A stretch of DNA of 64,000 nucleotides, from the NCBI RefSeq assembly GCF_016734815.1, contig NZ_JAERQF010000015.1:1-64000 (forward strand), in the 5' to 3' direction. Source of the stretch: Hymenobacter rubidus (lineage in GTDB: Bacteria > Bacteroidota > Bacteroidia > Cytophagales > Hymenobacteraceae). The position numbers and the translations under genes were made by a program. The notes beneath the pieces are model-generated. The model had not been told where the DNA came from, did not search any database, and saw only the letters and a program-made list of their open reading frames with translations. Position 1 is the first letter of the stretch, and each line of letters starts with the position of its first letter. Of the stretch, positions 34,420 through 43,103 are shown one piece after another.

Positions 34420-34900
34420 AGAACCATTCTCCGGCCAGCTTCATCAGTTCTTCCAGCGCAGCTTGGTCGTCTTGGTCGAAGTCGTTGAGCTGGTCGCTGT
34501 CGACATCGAGCACGGCCACCACTTTTCCGTTTTTGAGAACAGGTACCACAATTTCCGATTTCGACTCGGAGCTGCAGGCAATGTGGCCAGGAAAGGCTTC
34601 CACATCGGGCACCAACACGGTTTCGGCCCGCGCCCAACTGGCGCCGCACACGCCCTTGCCGTGCCGAATGCGCGTGCAGGCAATTGGGCCCTGAAATGGG
34701 CCGAGCACCAGCTCGTCGTCTTTCACCACGTAGAAGCCGACCCAGAAAAACCCGAATGCCTGGCGGAGCGCGGCGGCCGTATTGGCCAGGTTGGCCGTGA
34801 GGTCGGGCTCACCGCTGGTGAGGGCTTCGATTTGGGGCAGTAGCTGCCGGTATTGCTCAGCTTTGGTGAGCGTGGTGTCGAGGGCGAGGGTTTCGGCCAT
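34418..34900 (-). CDS. msrC: Free methionine-(R)-sulfoxide reductase (GAF domain)
   Basis: 160 residues from the ATG at 34900; upstream codons are low-complexity. A single GAF domain carries Cys75, Cys85 and Cys109, in the spacing of E. coli YebR/fRMsr (Cys84, Cys94, Cys118), within TRIRHGKGVCG and AFPGHIACSSES. It reduces free methionine-R-sulfoxide using thioredoxin, in oxidative stress defence. Its stop codon lies in the right arm of the GxxExxY inverted repeat. Upstream, 34900-34990 holds short repetitive GTTGG-type words only. Confidence 0.92.
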   Translation of the reverse strand: MAETLALDTTLTKAEQYRQLLPQIEALTSGEPDLTANLANTAAALRQAFGFFWVGFYVVKDDELVLGPFQGPIACTRIRHGKGVCGASWARAETVLVPDVEAFPGHIACSSESKSEIVVPVLKNGKVVAVLDVDSDQLNDFDQDDQAALEELMKLAGEWF

Positions 34901-34996
34901 GTTGGTTGTAGGTTGTCGGTTGGTGGGTTGTCCGTCGTTAGATGCATGATTCAGCACGTGCTGACAACGAATAATGAGCAACTGACAACTGTTAAA

Positions 34997-36031
34997 TTAG
35001 TCGTTTACGTACCAGAACAGCTTATCGGGCCCAACGTTTTCGACGCTGCGCAAGCCACTCAGGCCCAAGCGTGGCGCTCCGATGCCCTGGGTGAGCTTGT
35101 GAGGCGCCCGAAACACCCGGACTTCGTCCCACAGGCCGGCATGGAGCAAGGCGTTCAGCACGGTAGGGCCGCCTTCTACGAGCACCGACTGCATATTGCG
35201 CTGGTACAGGTCGGCCAATACCTGCGGGATGAGGTCGTCGGCCTCCGAGAGGGTGACGAGGTCTAGGTTGGCCTTGTGGTAAGGTTGGCGATAGGTGTAG
35301 ATGAGGGTGGGCTGCGAGCCGTCGAGGAGGTGGTGGGTGGGCGGCAGGCTCAGGTTTTTGTCGATGACAAGGCGGATGGGCTGGGGGCCGGACCAGTCGC
35401 GCACGTTCAGGCGCGGGTTGTCGTGCAGGGCCGTGCGGGTGCCCACCAAGATGCCCTGCTCCTCGCTTCGCCACTGGTGGGTGAGCAGGCCCGCCTGGGG
35501 GCTGCTGATTTGGACCGGCTGGAAATAGCGCCCCGCCAGGAAGCCGTCGGCCGTTTCGGCCCATTTCAGGACCAGATAAGGCCGCTTCTTTTCGTGAAAA
35601 GTGAAAAAGCGGCGATTCAGCCAGCGGCCTTCGTTGGCTAGCAGGCCGGTTTCGACCTGTACTCCGGCCGCCCGCAGCTTCTCCAGGCCCCGGCCCGCCA
35701 CCAGCGGAAACGGGTCCTCGTTGCACACCACCACTTCGGGCACGCCCTTGGCGATGAGCAAATCGGCGCAGGGCGGCGTCTTGCCGTGGTGGGCGCAGGG
35801 CTCCAGCGTCACGTACACACGGGCCTTTTTCAGCAGCGATTGGTCGGCCACGGCGGCCAGCGCATTTACCTCGGCGTGCGGGCCGCCGTACTGCCGGTGC
35901 CAGCCCTCGCCAATGATGCGGCCCTGATACGTAACTACGCAGCCCACCAAGGGGTTGGGGCGGGCGTAGCCGGTGCCCAGATGCGCCAAATCGAGGGCGC
36001 GGCGCATGAAAATGGCGTCGTCGGTTTTCAT
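34997..36031 (-). CDS. ribD: Bifunctional riboflavin deaminase-reductase
   Basis: 344 residues. The N-terminal deaminase has PHAEVNA (His52, Glu54) and PCAHHGKTPPC (Cys79, Cys88) for zinc and catalysis; the reductase starts near 150 (YLVLKWAETADG) and has the LVEGGPTVLNALL block. It carries out the second and third steps of riboflavin synthesis. No other rib gene is adjacent and no FMN riboswitch was seen. A TACCTTCG box lies six bases upstream of the start. Confidence 0.95.
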   Translation of the reverse strand: MKTDDAIFMRRALDLAHLGTGYARPNPLVGCVVTYQGRIIGEGWHRQYGGPHAEVNALAAVADQSLLKKARVYVTLEPCAHHGKTPPCADLLIAKGVPEVVVCNEDPFPLVAGRGLEKLRAAGVQVETGLLANEGRWLNRRFFTFHEKKRPYLVLKWAETADGFLAGRYFQPVQISSPQAGLLTHQWRSEEQGILVGTRTALHDNPRLNVRDWSGPQPIRLVIDKNLSLPPTHHLLDGSQPTLIYTYRQPYHKANLDLVTLSEADDLIPQVLADLYQRNMQSVLVEGGPTVLNALLHAGLWDEVRVFRAPHKLTQGIGAPRLGLSGLRSVENVGPDKLFWYVND

Positions 36032-36036
36032 GGGGG

Positions 36037-36044
36037 CGAAGGTA
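36037..36044 (-). promoter_or_regulatory. -7-like box for ribD
   Basis: On the minus strand it reads TACCTTCG, one mismatch to TAnnTTTG, five bases upstream of the ribD start codon. It is back to back with the prmC promoter about 30 bases away. Confidence 0.5.
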
Positions 36045-36073
36045 GGTACCGGCCCGTAGCTACGCTGAGCGCC

Positions 36074-36081
36074 TACCTTTG
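36074..36081 (+). promoter_or_regulatory. -7 box for prmC
   Basis: TACCTTTG, an exact match to TAnnTTTG, ends five bases before the ATG at 36087. A leaderless mRNA is predicted. Confidence 0.6.
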
Positions 36082-36086
36082 TTCCA

Positions 36087-36944
36087 ATGAATGTCCGTCA
36101 ATTCACTGCCGCCTTAGCCAAATCTCTGCAAGCCGTTTACCCTGAGCGCGAAGCGCAGGCCATTGCCGCGCTGGTGGTCGAACACCTGTTGGACATGGAT
36201 TCGATGCAGCGCATGATGGATGCGCAGGAGCCCGTCGTCGAAGCGGCCATCGAAGCATTGGCGCCCTTGCAAGCGCGCCTGTTGGCCCACGAGCCGGTGC
36301 AGTACGTGCTGGGCACGGCTTATTTCGAAGAAATGGCGTTGGAGGTCACGCCCGCCACCCTCATTCCGCGTCCCGAAACGGAAGAATTGGTGCGCGTCAT
36401 CAACCAAGAGCTGGGCAGCCGCTCCGGCCTGCGCGTGCTCGACGTAGGCACGGGTTCGGGCTGCCTGGCCCTAGCCCTGGCCCGCAGCCTGCCAGGCGCT
36501 GAGGTGCTGGCCGTGGATATCTCGGCCGAAGCGTTAGCCGTGGCCCGGCGCAATGCCGCTCGGTATGCACCGGAGGTAAAGTTTGAGCAGGTTGATATTC
36601 TCGCTGCTTTGCCCACGGGCATAGCTCCTGGCACGCTCGGTGTGCTGGTGAGCAACCCGCCCTACGTGCGCGAAAGCGAGCAGCCGCTGATGCGCGAGAA
36701 CGTGCTGGCCTGGGAACCCGCCACCGCTCTGTTCGTGCCCAATGAAGACCCGCTGCTGTTCTACCGCCGCTTGGCGGAAGTGGGCCGGGTGCTGCTGTGC
36801 TCCGGGGGCGGCATTTATCTGGAAATTAACGAAGCGCTGGGCAAGGAGACAGCCGCTTTGCTCAGTCCTGATGACTTTGAGGGGGTGCAGGTGCTGCCCG
36901 ATATGTTTGGCAAGTCGCGTGTGGTGCGGGGGGTACGCCGGTGA
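36087..36944 (+). CDS. prmC: Release-factor glutamine methyltransferase
   Basis: 285 residues. It methylates the glutamine of the GGQ motif of release factors RF1/RF2. DVGTGSGCLALALA is the SAM-binding motif and NPPY at 190-193 holds the substrate glutamine. The N-terminal 80 residues form the family's helical domain. It is divergent from ribD, from which its promoter is separated by only a few tens of bases. An alternative ATG at 36091 is out of frame and is not used. Confidence 0.93.
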   Translation: MNVRQFTAALAKSLQAVYPEREAQAIAALVVEHLLDMDSMQRMMDAQEPVVEAAIEALAPLQARLLAHEPVQYVLGTAYFEEMALEVTPATLIPRPETEELVRVINQELGSRSGLRVLDVGTGSGCLALALARSLPGAEVLAVDISAEALAVARRNAARYAPEVKFEQVDILAALPTGIAPGTLGVLVSNPPYVRESEQPLMRENVLAWEPATALFVPNEDPLLFYRRLAEVGRVLLCSGGGIYLEINEALGKETAALLSPDDFEGVQVLPDMFGKSRVVRGVRR

Positions 36945-37050
36945 TACGCCTAGCGTCCCGCGCCGTGCTGTCTCATTTCCAGCCAATTTTTTGGGTGGCG
37001 TGGCCTGCGTTGAAAAGCTCAGCAGGACCAACTGGCTGTTTTATTGATAA

Positions 37051-37734
<684 letters not shown>

Positions 37735-37752
37735 GTAGTTGGGTTGGTAAAC

Positions 37753-37785
37753 AAAAGGGCCACCCGGTAACGGGTAGCCCTTTTG
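37753..37785. terminator. Bidirectional terminator
   Basis: AAAAGGGCCACCCG and CGGGTAGCCCTTTT form a near-perfect stem with A and T tracts, suited to ending the catalase remnant and the leftward T9SS cargo gene. Confidence 0.85.
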
Positions 37786-37816
37786 TTTATACCGTAAGCA
37801 AAAGGCGATTGGCTGC

Positions 37817-39316
37817 TTATTTCTGCACCTCAACGCGCAGGTTGCTTACTTGCTTGCCATTTTGAACGCGGACGATATACAGGCCCTGGCGAAGTTCAGG
37901 ACGGTTTACTGTAAAGTCGCGCTGCTCTCCCAGTTCCAACTGACCATCATACATTTTGCTTACCAGGTTGCCCTGCATGTCGAAGAGGTTAACTTGAACG
38001 GGACCGCTAAGGGTAGCCTGTACGTGTACGCTGAAGCGACCATCGGTGCTTGGATTAGGATAAGCGTCCAGTACCAAAGAAGCTTGTTTTGCTACAGAAA
38101 CTACCGAAGACACTGAAGATACGTCTGGGACTGTAGATTGGCGTAGCGCAGTAACAGTTGAGCCTTCGTAAGGCAGTACAGTCACCGTGGTGAAAGTATA
38201 GGTAGGGGTACTGCCGCAGCCTTGGGTGATGAGGGCTACATCGTAGATACCCGGTGCTTCATAGCGTACCTGCTCATTGGCTGTAGTTGTAGCAAATAGG
38301 TTCTCCACTTTCAACTGTTTCGCAATACCATAAAATGGGTCTGAGAACAGAGCAGTGGGAGTGCTGCCAGGGAAGCTATTGGCCAAAATCGAAGCAGAAG
38401 CACGATTAAATACTAGGTTTTGCACAATGGCTGGGCTATTCGGGTCGAAGGCGTATACTAGCTGGGTGGGGTCAAAGGGGGCAATTGAGCCGGGAATAGT
38501 TTCGTAGCGGCCATACAAAGTAGTAGAAAGCACATTGCCGGCCCCGGCTGCCAGATTGAGGGTTTGTAGTTCACGAACAACGCCGGATACAACACCGCCG
38601 ATGCCGAAAGTGGCATTAGCGCAAGGCAGTTGGGAGTTGTCATTAATAACGCTGGGCGTAACCAACGCAAACCCGTTGGCATTAAGCCGAACCGTATGCG
38701 ATGGCAACACCGTTACGTGTGCAAGGGCGAAGCTGGAACCACAATCATTCATCACCGTTAGCGCTACGTTGTAAGTTCCTGGTGCAGTGAACTTAACCTG
38801 CTGGGCATCGCTGGTAGTAGCATAAGTTGCTCTTACTTGTAATTGCTTCGCAATGCCATAGAATGGGTCTGAAAACTGCGAAGGAGGATTGCTGGTAGCT
38901 AGAATCGACGCCGAAGTTTTGCCAACGAGTAAGCTCTGTATAATAGCAGGGCTGTTTGGGTCGAAGGCGTATACTGGCTGGGTGGGGTCATAGGGGGCAG
39001 TCGCGCCGGGCTGGGTTTCGTAGCGGCCGTATAAGGTGGCAGCGAATACGTTTCCGGTTGGAGCCGTCAGAGTGAGGGCTTGGCCCTCAAGAACGGTGTT
39101 TTCAACAACGCCACCAATGCCAAATACTGTGTTTGCACAAGCCGCCTGACTGTTATTATCAATTTGCGCTGGCGAAATGAAAACACTACCTGAGCCATCG
39201 AGATTGACGGTGATGTCTTTCGCAGTAGCAACAGGCGCTTGGGCAAATGCACTGCTAATACAGGCAACAAATGCGCCAAGCAGTAAGTAAGAACGGATGT
39301 AAAAATTTTGTTGCAT
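37817..39316 (-). CDS. T9SS cargo protein with a duplicated module
   Basis: 499 residues with a signal peptide (LLLGAFVACISSAFAQ). Two tandem modules of about 175 residues (roughly 30-205 and 205-385) share FGIGGVV, LYGRYET, DPTQ-VYAFDPNSPAI and FSDPFYGIAKQL in the same order. The last 80 residues are a type A T9SS sorting domain (YPNPSTDGRF, FDMQGNLV, GLYIVRVQNGKQ, basic end). It is therefore exported across the outer membrane by the type IX system. The module's function is unknown. Coding DNA here is less GC-rich than in neighbours. Confidence 0.85.
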   Translation of the reverse strand: MQQNFYIRSYLLLGAFVACISSAFAQAPVATAKDITVNLDGSGSVFISPAQIDNNSQAACANTVFGIGGVVENTVLEGQALTLTAPTGNVFAATLYGRYETQPGATAPYDPTQPVYAFDPNSPAIIQSLLVGKTSASILATSNPPSQFSDPFYGIAKQLQVRATYATTSDAQQVKFTAPGTYNVALTVMNDCGSSFALAHVTVLPSHTVRLNANGFALVTPSVINDNSQLPCANATFGIGGVVSGVVRELQTLNLAAGAGNVLSTTLYGRYETIPGSIAPFDPTQLVYAFDPNSPAIVQNLVFNRASASILANSFPGSTPTALFSDPFYGIAKQLKVENLFATTTANEQVRYEAPGIYDVALITQGCGSTPTYTFTTVTVLPYEGSTVTALRQSTVPDVSSVSSVVSVAKQASLVLDAYPNPSTDGRFSVHVQATLSGPVQVNLFDMQGNLVSKMYDGQLELGEQRDFTVNRPELRQGLYIVRVQNGKQVSNLRVEVQK

Positions 39317-39696
39317 TTTTTACGGAAAATATGTAGTAATTGGTGATGCTTTCCTCGTTTCACGGAAAAAGTTTATTCCGTGGCTATAGAGGGTGCAACA
39401 AAATTATAAAATCGATTCTTTATTTAATGATGAAATTTATCATTAATATGAATAATCATAAATTAGTGGTTTACTCTAAATTGAAAAGTATATAACTAGA
39501 ATTATAATAAATTTTGCTGTATTTCACTGAAATATTACAAGGCTGGGACGGCATAGTAGGCTAAGTGCAATCCGATATCTGCCTATTGTGTAAAAAAAAT
39601 AATGTTTTATTTATGAAAATAACTGCCTAACTGGTTGAATTTATAAGCCCGTCGATTAAGTAGATGTTTTTTGATATTCGTTTGTAAGAGAGGCGT
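39317..39696. other. AT-rich non-coding gap
   Basis: 380 bases of AT-rich DNA upstream of the T9SS cargo gene (minus strand). CAAAATTA at 39399-39406 reads TAATTTTG on the minus strand, a -7 box 83 bases from the start. A small palindrome TAATGAT/ATCATTA lies at 39426-39446, and CACGGAATAA-type symmetry at 39361-39382. No gene is visible; regulatory or AT-rich promoter DNA is likely. Confidence 0.6.
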
Positions 39697-41931
39697 CTAC
39701 AAGTTCTGCGTCACGAAATTGGTCATCTGGCGGTAGAGGTGCAGGCGCGTGTTGCCGCCCGAAATGCCGTGGTTGCGGTTGGGGTAGTACAGCGTCTGGT
39801 AGTCTTTGTTGGCCTTGATGAGGGCGTCGACGAAGGCGATGGAGTTCTGGAAATGCACGTTGTCGTCGCCGGTGCCGTGCACGAGCAGGAACTTGCCGCG
39901 CAGGTTTTGGGCAAACTGCACGGGGGAGTTGTCGTCGTAGCCGCCGGGGTTTTCCTGGGGCGTTTTCAGGTAGCGCTCCGTGTACACGGTGTCGTAGTAG
40001 CGCCAGTTCGTGACCGGAGCCACGGCGATACCCATTTTGAAAAGGTCGGCGTTTTTGGTCATGGCCAGCGAGGTCATGTAGCCGCCGTAGCTCCAGCCCC
40101 AGATGCCGATGCGCGACTTGTCGACGTAGGGCAGCGTGCCGAGGTATTTGGCCCCATCGGCCTGGTCGATGGTTTCGAACTTGCCCATGTTGGCGTAGGT
40201 GGCCTTGCGGAAGGCCGAACCCCGGCCCGAGGTGCCCCGGTTTTCCACCGAAACCACGATGTAGCCCTTCTCGGCCAGCATCTGGTGCCAGAGGTAGTTA
40301 GTGAAGGCCGTGCCGCCACCCGCGTTGTCGAGCACGGTTTGGGTGCTGCTGGTGCCGAAGCTGGGGCCGCCGTACACGTGCATCAGCACGGGGTATTTCT
40401 TGGCCGGGTCGAAGTTGCTGGGCTTAATCATCCAGGCATTCAGCTCGATACCCTCGGAGTTTTTGAAAGTGAAGAATTCGTGCTTGCCCAGGTCGTACTG
40501 CGTCAGGGTTTGCTTGAGTTTGGCGTTGTCTTCCAGGGTTTTCACCAGCTTGCCGGTGCTGCCTTCGCGCAGGCTCACCACCGGCGGCACGCCGGCCGAG
40601 GAGTGCGTATTGAGGAAATACTGGGTGTCGGGGCTCATGTTCACCACGTCGGTACCCGGGCCGGCCTCGCTGATGCGCTGCTTGCCCTTGCCGCTCAGGT
40701 TAATGCGGTAGAGATGGCGCTGCAGGGCCGAGCCCTCGGTGCTGGTGAAGTAGATGTTGCCGGACTTGGGCTCGAAGCCGTTGATGGCCGAAACCTCCCA
40801 GCTGCCCTTGGTGAGCTGGCGCACCTGCTTGCCGCTCATGTCGTGCAGGTAGATGTGTTGGTACCCATCTTTCTCGCTGGTGAAAATGAACTGCTTGCCG
40901 CCCGTCAGGTACTTCAAGTCGTCGTTGATTTCGACGTAGGCCGGGTTGGTATCGGTCAACACGACCTGGGTTTTGCCGGTAGTCACGTCGCCGTGCAGAA
41001 TTTCCAGCTTGTTCTGCAAGCGGTTGAGGCGCTGGATGCTGAGCGTGTTGGGCACCTGCGTCCACATCACGCGAGGGATGTACTGGTCGGGGTTCGGGCC
41101 CACGTCCAGCTTGGTGGTGCGGGTGCTGGCCACGTCGTAGCTGCTCACACTCACCACCGAGTTTTTTTCGCCGGCCTTCGGGTATTTGAAGCGGTATTCC
41201 TTAGGGTAGAGGCCCCCCCATTCCTGCATGTCGTACTCCGGTACCTGGCTTTCGTCGAAGGTGTAGAAGGCAATCTGCTTGCTGTCGGGCGACCAGAAGA
41301 AGCCCTGCGCAAAACCAAATTCCTCCTCGTACACCCAGTCGGCCGAGCCGTTGATGAGGTTGTTTTTCAGGCCGTTGGTGGTCACAGCGGTTTCCTGCAT
41401 TGTGGCCAAATCGGTCACAAACACGTTGTTGTCGCGAGTGAAGGCTACGCGTTTGCCATCGGGCGAGAACGTGGCGTAGCCCTGCTTGCCGCCGCTGCTC
41501 AGCGGCACCAGCTTCTTGGTGCCGCGGTCAAACACGTAGTAGCTGGCGCGGGCGCTGCGCCGGTAAATGGGCTCAGTGCCCGTCGTGAACAGGATTTTCT
41601 GCTCGTTGGCATTGAAGGAGTAGCCGTCCACGTTCAGGGCCGTGCCGGCCATTTGCAGCTCAGCGGCCGAAACCAGGGTTTGCACAGCTTTGCCGGTGGT
41701 TACTTCGTGCTGCACCAAGCTGCCGTTTTCCAGCGCTGCGTAGTAGCGGCCGTCGTTCATCCAGTCGAAGCCCGGCACGGTGGCGGTGCGGAAAGTGGGC
41801 TTGGCCCAGATGTCTTCCAGCGTCAGCGCCTGCTTTTGCTGAGCGAAAAGAGGAGTGGGAGTGAGGGCCGGCACCAGGGCCGGACCGTTGGCGGCCAGCA
41901 ACGCGGCCAGCGCAAAAAAGCGAAAACGCAT
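39697..41931 (-). CDS. Dipeptidyl-peptidase IV-like S9 serine peptidase
   Basis: 744 residues from the ATG at 41931, with a signal peptide (MRFRFFALAALLAANGPA). The N-terminal propeller has the paired glutamates of WVYEEEFG that bind the substrate amino terminus in DPP-IV. The triad is Ser614 (GWSYGGYM), Asp689 (GTGDDNVHF) and His721 (NRNHGISGG), with almost the same spacing as human DPP-IV. It cleaves X-Pro or X-Ala dipeptides from peptides in the periplasm. It is monocistronic. Confidence 0.93.
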   Translation of the reverse strand: MRFRFFALAALLAANGPALVPALTPTPLFAQQKQALTLEDIWAKPTFRTATVPGFDWMNDGRYYAALENGSLVQHEVTTGKAVQTLVSAAELQMAGTALNVDGYSFNANEQKILFTTGTEPIYRRSARASYYVFDRGTKKLVPLSSGGKQGYATFSPDGKRVAFTRDNNVFVTDLATMQETAVTTNGLKNNLINGSADWVYEEEFGFAQGFFWSPDSKQIAFYTFDESQVPEYDMQEWGGLYPKEYRFKYPKAGEKNSVVSVSSYDVASTRTTKLDVGPNPDQYIPRVMWTQVPNTLSIQRLNRLQNKLEILHGDVTTGKTQVVLTDTNPAYVEINDDLKYLTGGKQFIFTSEKDGYQHIYLHDMSGKQVRQLTKGSWEVSAINGFEPKSGNIYFTSTEGSALQRHLYRINLSGKGKQRISEAGPGTDVVNMSPDTQYFLNTHSSAGVPPVVSLREGSTGKLVKTLEDNAKLKQTLTQYDLGKHEFFTFKNSEGIELNAWMIKPSNFDPAKKYPVLMHVYGGPSFGTSSTQTVLDNAGGGTAFTNYLWHQMLAEKGYIVVSVENRGTSGRGSAFRKATYANMGKFETIDQADGAKYLGTLPYVDKSRIGIWGWSYGGYMTSLAMTKNADLFKMGIAVAPVTNWRYYDTVYTERYLKTPQENPGGYDDNSPVQFAQNLRGKFLLVHGTGDDNVHFQNSIAFVDALIKANKDYQTLYYPNRNHGISGGNTRLHLYRQMTNFVTQNL

Positions 41932-42001
41932 AGATAAAAAGCGTGTGAGCAAAATAGGGGAGGAATCAGAACGTTAAAGGTAACAGGTGCCCGCAGCACC
42001 G

Positions 42002-42029
42002 TTGCAGGCCGTGGCCGCCGTTACCTTTG
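42002..42029 (+). promoter_or_regulatory. Promoter of the lipoprotein gene
   Basis: TTG at 42002-42004, a 17-base spacer and TACCTTTG at 42022-42029, four bases before the ATG at 42034, indicating a leaderless transcript. A TACCTTTA box on the other strand at 41975-41982 could serve the leftward DPP-IV gene. Confidence 0.6.
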
Positions 42030-42033
42030 CATT

Positions 42034-43026
42034 ATGCGTTTTTGCCTTCTGTTGCTCTGCTTACCTGTGCTGCTAGCGTCCTGTTCTAAAACGGCGACAC
42101 CCGTGCGGCTCGACTTCATCGGCACCTCGTCGCTGACGTCAGGCAACAAGACCGTGGGTCCGAACGACACGCTTTCGACGCGCGTCTACGCCGTGGGCGC
42201 CGACAAGCCGCTCAAGCGCCTGCGCATCACCGTCACCTACGACCCCGGCCTCACGCCCATTACCTATCCGCTGCCCCTCTCCAGCTTCGACCCCACCAAA
42301 AACGCTCCGGCGGCCCAGGAACTCATCTATCTCGATTCGCTGATTGCGCCGCTGCCGCAGGACCCCAGCGGCCGCGAGTACTTGTTTGTGAACCAGTTTG
42401 GGGCCCGCGCTACTTCCGGTACCGAGCAGTGGCAATACACCGCTACCGACACGCAAGGCGCAACGGCCAGCCGCGCCTACCGCCTCACGGCCCGCAAACC
42501 CGATTCGGCCGCCGTGTACCACAGCTACACCGCGCTGTTGCGGCCCGTACCCGTCAACCCAATTGGCAAAACCCGCGCCCGCGTCTTCCTCAACCTGCAC
42601 TACGGCCTGTTGCTGCCCAAATACGCGTTGGTCAATCAGGAAGCCTCTTTGCTCGCCAACCAAAACTTGGTCGACCTCATCTGCCTCACCAACAGCACCG
42701 GCACTGCCCTCCGCCTCAGTGCCCCTGCCGACACGCAGGCCATCAAACCGAACTCTGTCAATTGGCCTTCGCGCCGAAGTACGCAATTGCGCCGAACCAA
42801 CCTCACCAGCGACCAGTTTTCGGCGGCCGTAACTACCGCCGCTTTCGAAACGGCGTTCAACGCTGGCGCAGCTTTCACAGCCAACCCACTGAGTACCGGC
42901 ACGCTAACGAAAGACCAGGTAATAGCTTTCAAAACGGCCGATGGCCTCACGGGCTTGCTACGGGTGTCAGATGTAGTGTTAGGTTCTGCACCAGTGCTCA
43001 CCTGCCTTATCAGGGTGCAGAAATAA
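42034..43026 (+). CDS. Hypothetical lipoprotein
   Basis: 330 residues beginning MRFCLLLLCLPVLLASCSK, with a lipobox LASC and lipidated Cys17. The mature protein is rich in Thr, Ser and Ala, with beta-type strands (RLRITVTYDPGL) and no motif I recognise. It is presumably an outer-membrane or periplasmic lipoprotein. It is divergent from the peptidase gene, with promoters packed within 100 bases, and ends in a strong terminator. Confidence 0.6.
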   Translation: MRFCLLLLCLPVLLASCSKTATPVRLDFIGTSSLTSGNKTVGPNDTLSTRVYAVGADKPLKRLRITVTYDPGLTPITYPLPLSSFDPTKNAPAAQELIYLDSLIAPLPQDPSGREYLFVNQFGARATSGTEQWQYTATDTQGATASRAYRLTARKPDSAAVYHSYTALLRPVPVNPIGKTRARVFLNLHYGLLLPKYALVNQEASLLANQNLVDLICLTNSTGTALRLSAPADTQAIKPNSVNWPSRRSTQLRRTNLTSDQFSAAVTTAAFETAFNAGAAFTANPLSTGTLTKDQVIAFKTADGLTGLLRVSDVVLGSAPVLTCLIRVQK

Positions 43027-43038
43027 CGTTGGGGAAAA

Positions 43039-43076
43039 CAGCAAGGGCTGCCTCATCGTGAGGCAGCCCTTGCTGT
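43039..43076. terminator. Strong hairpin terminator
   Basis: An 18-base perfect stem (ACAGCAAGGGCTGCCTCA with its complement) around a 3-base loop follows the lipoprotein stop. It could also end the leftward FadL-like gene. Confidence 0.85.
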
Positions 43077-43103
43077 AACTGTCCGTTTCGGCAGTGCCCG
43101 GAC

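Noticed and set aside
39739..41937. A 732-residue open frame antisense to the DPP-IV gene
   Set aside because: Same cause; the sense frame has an intact catalytic triad.
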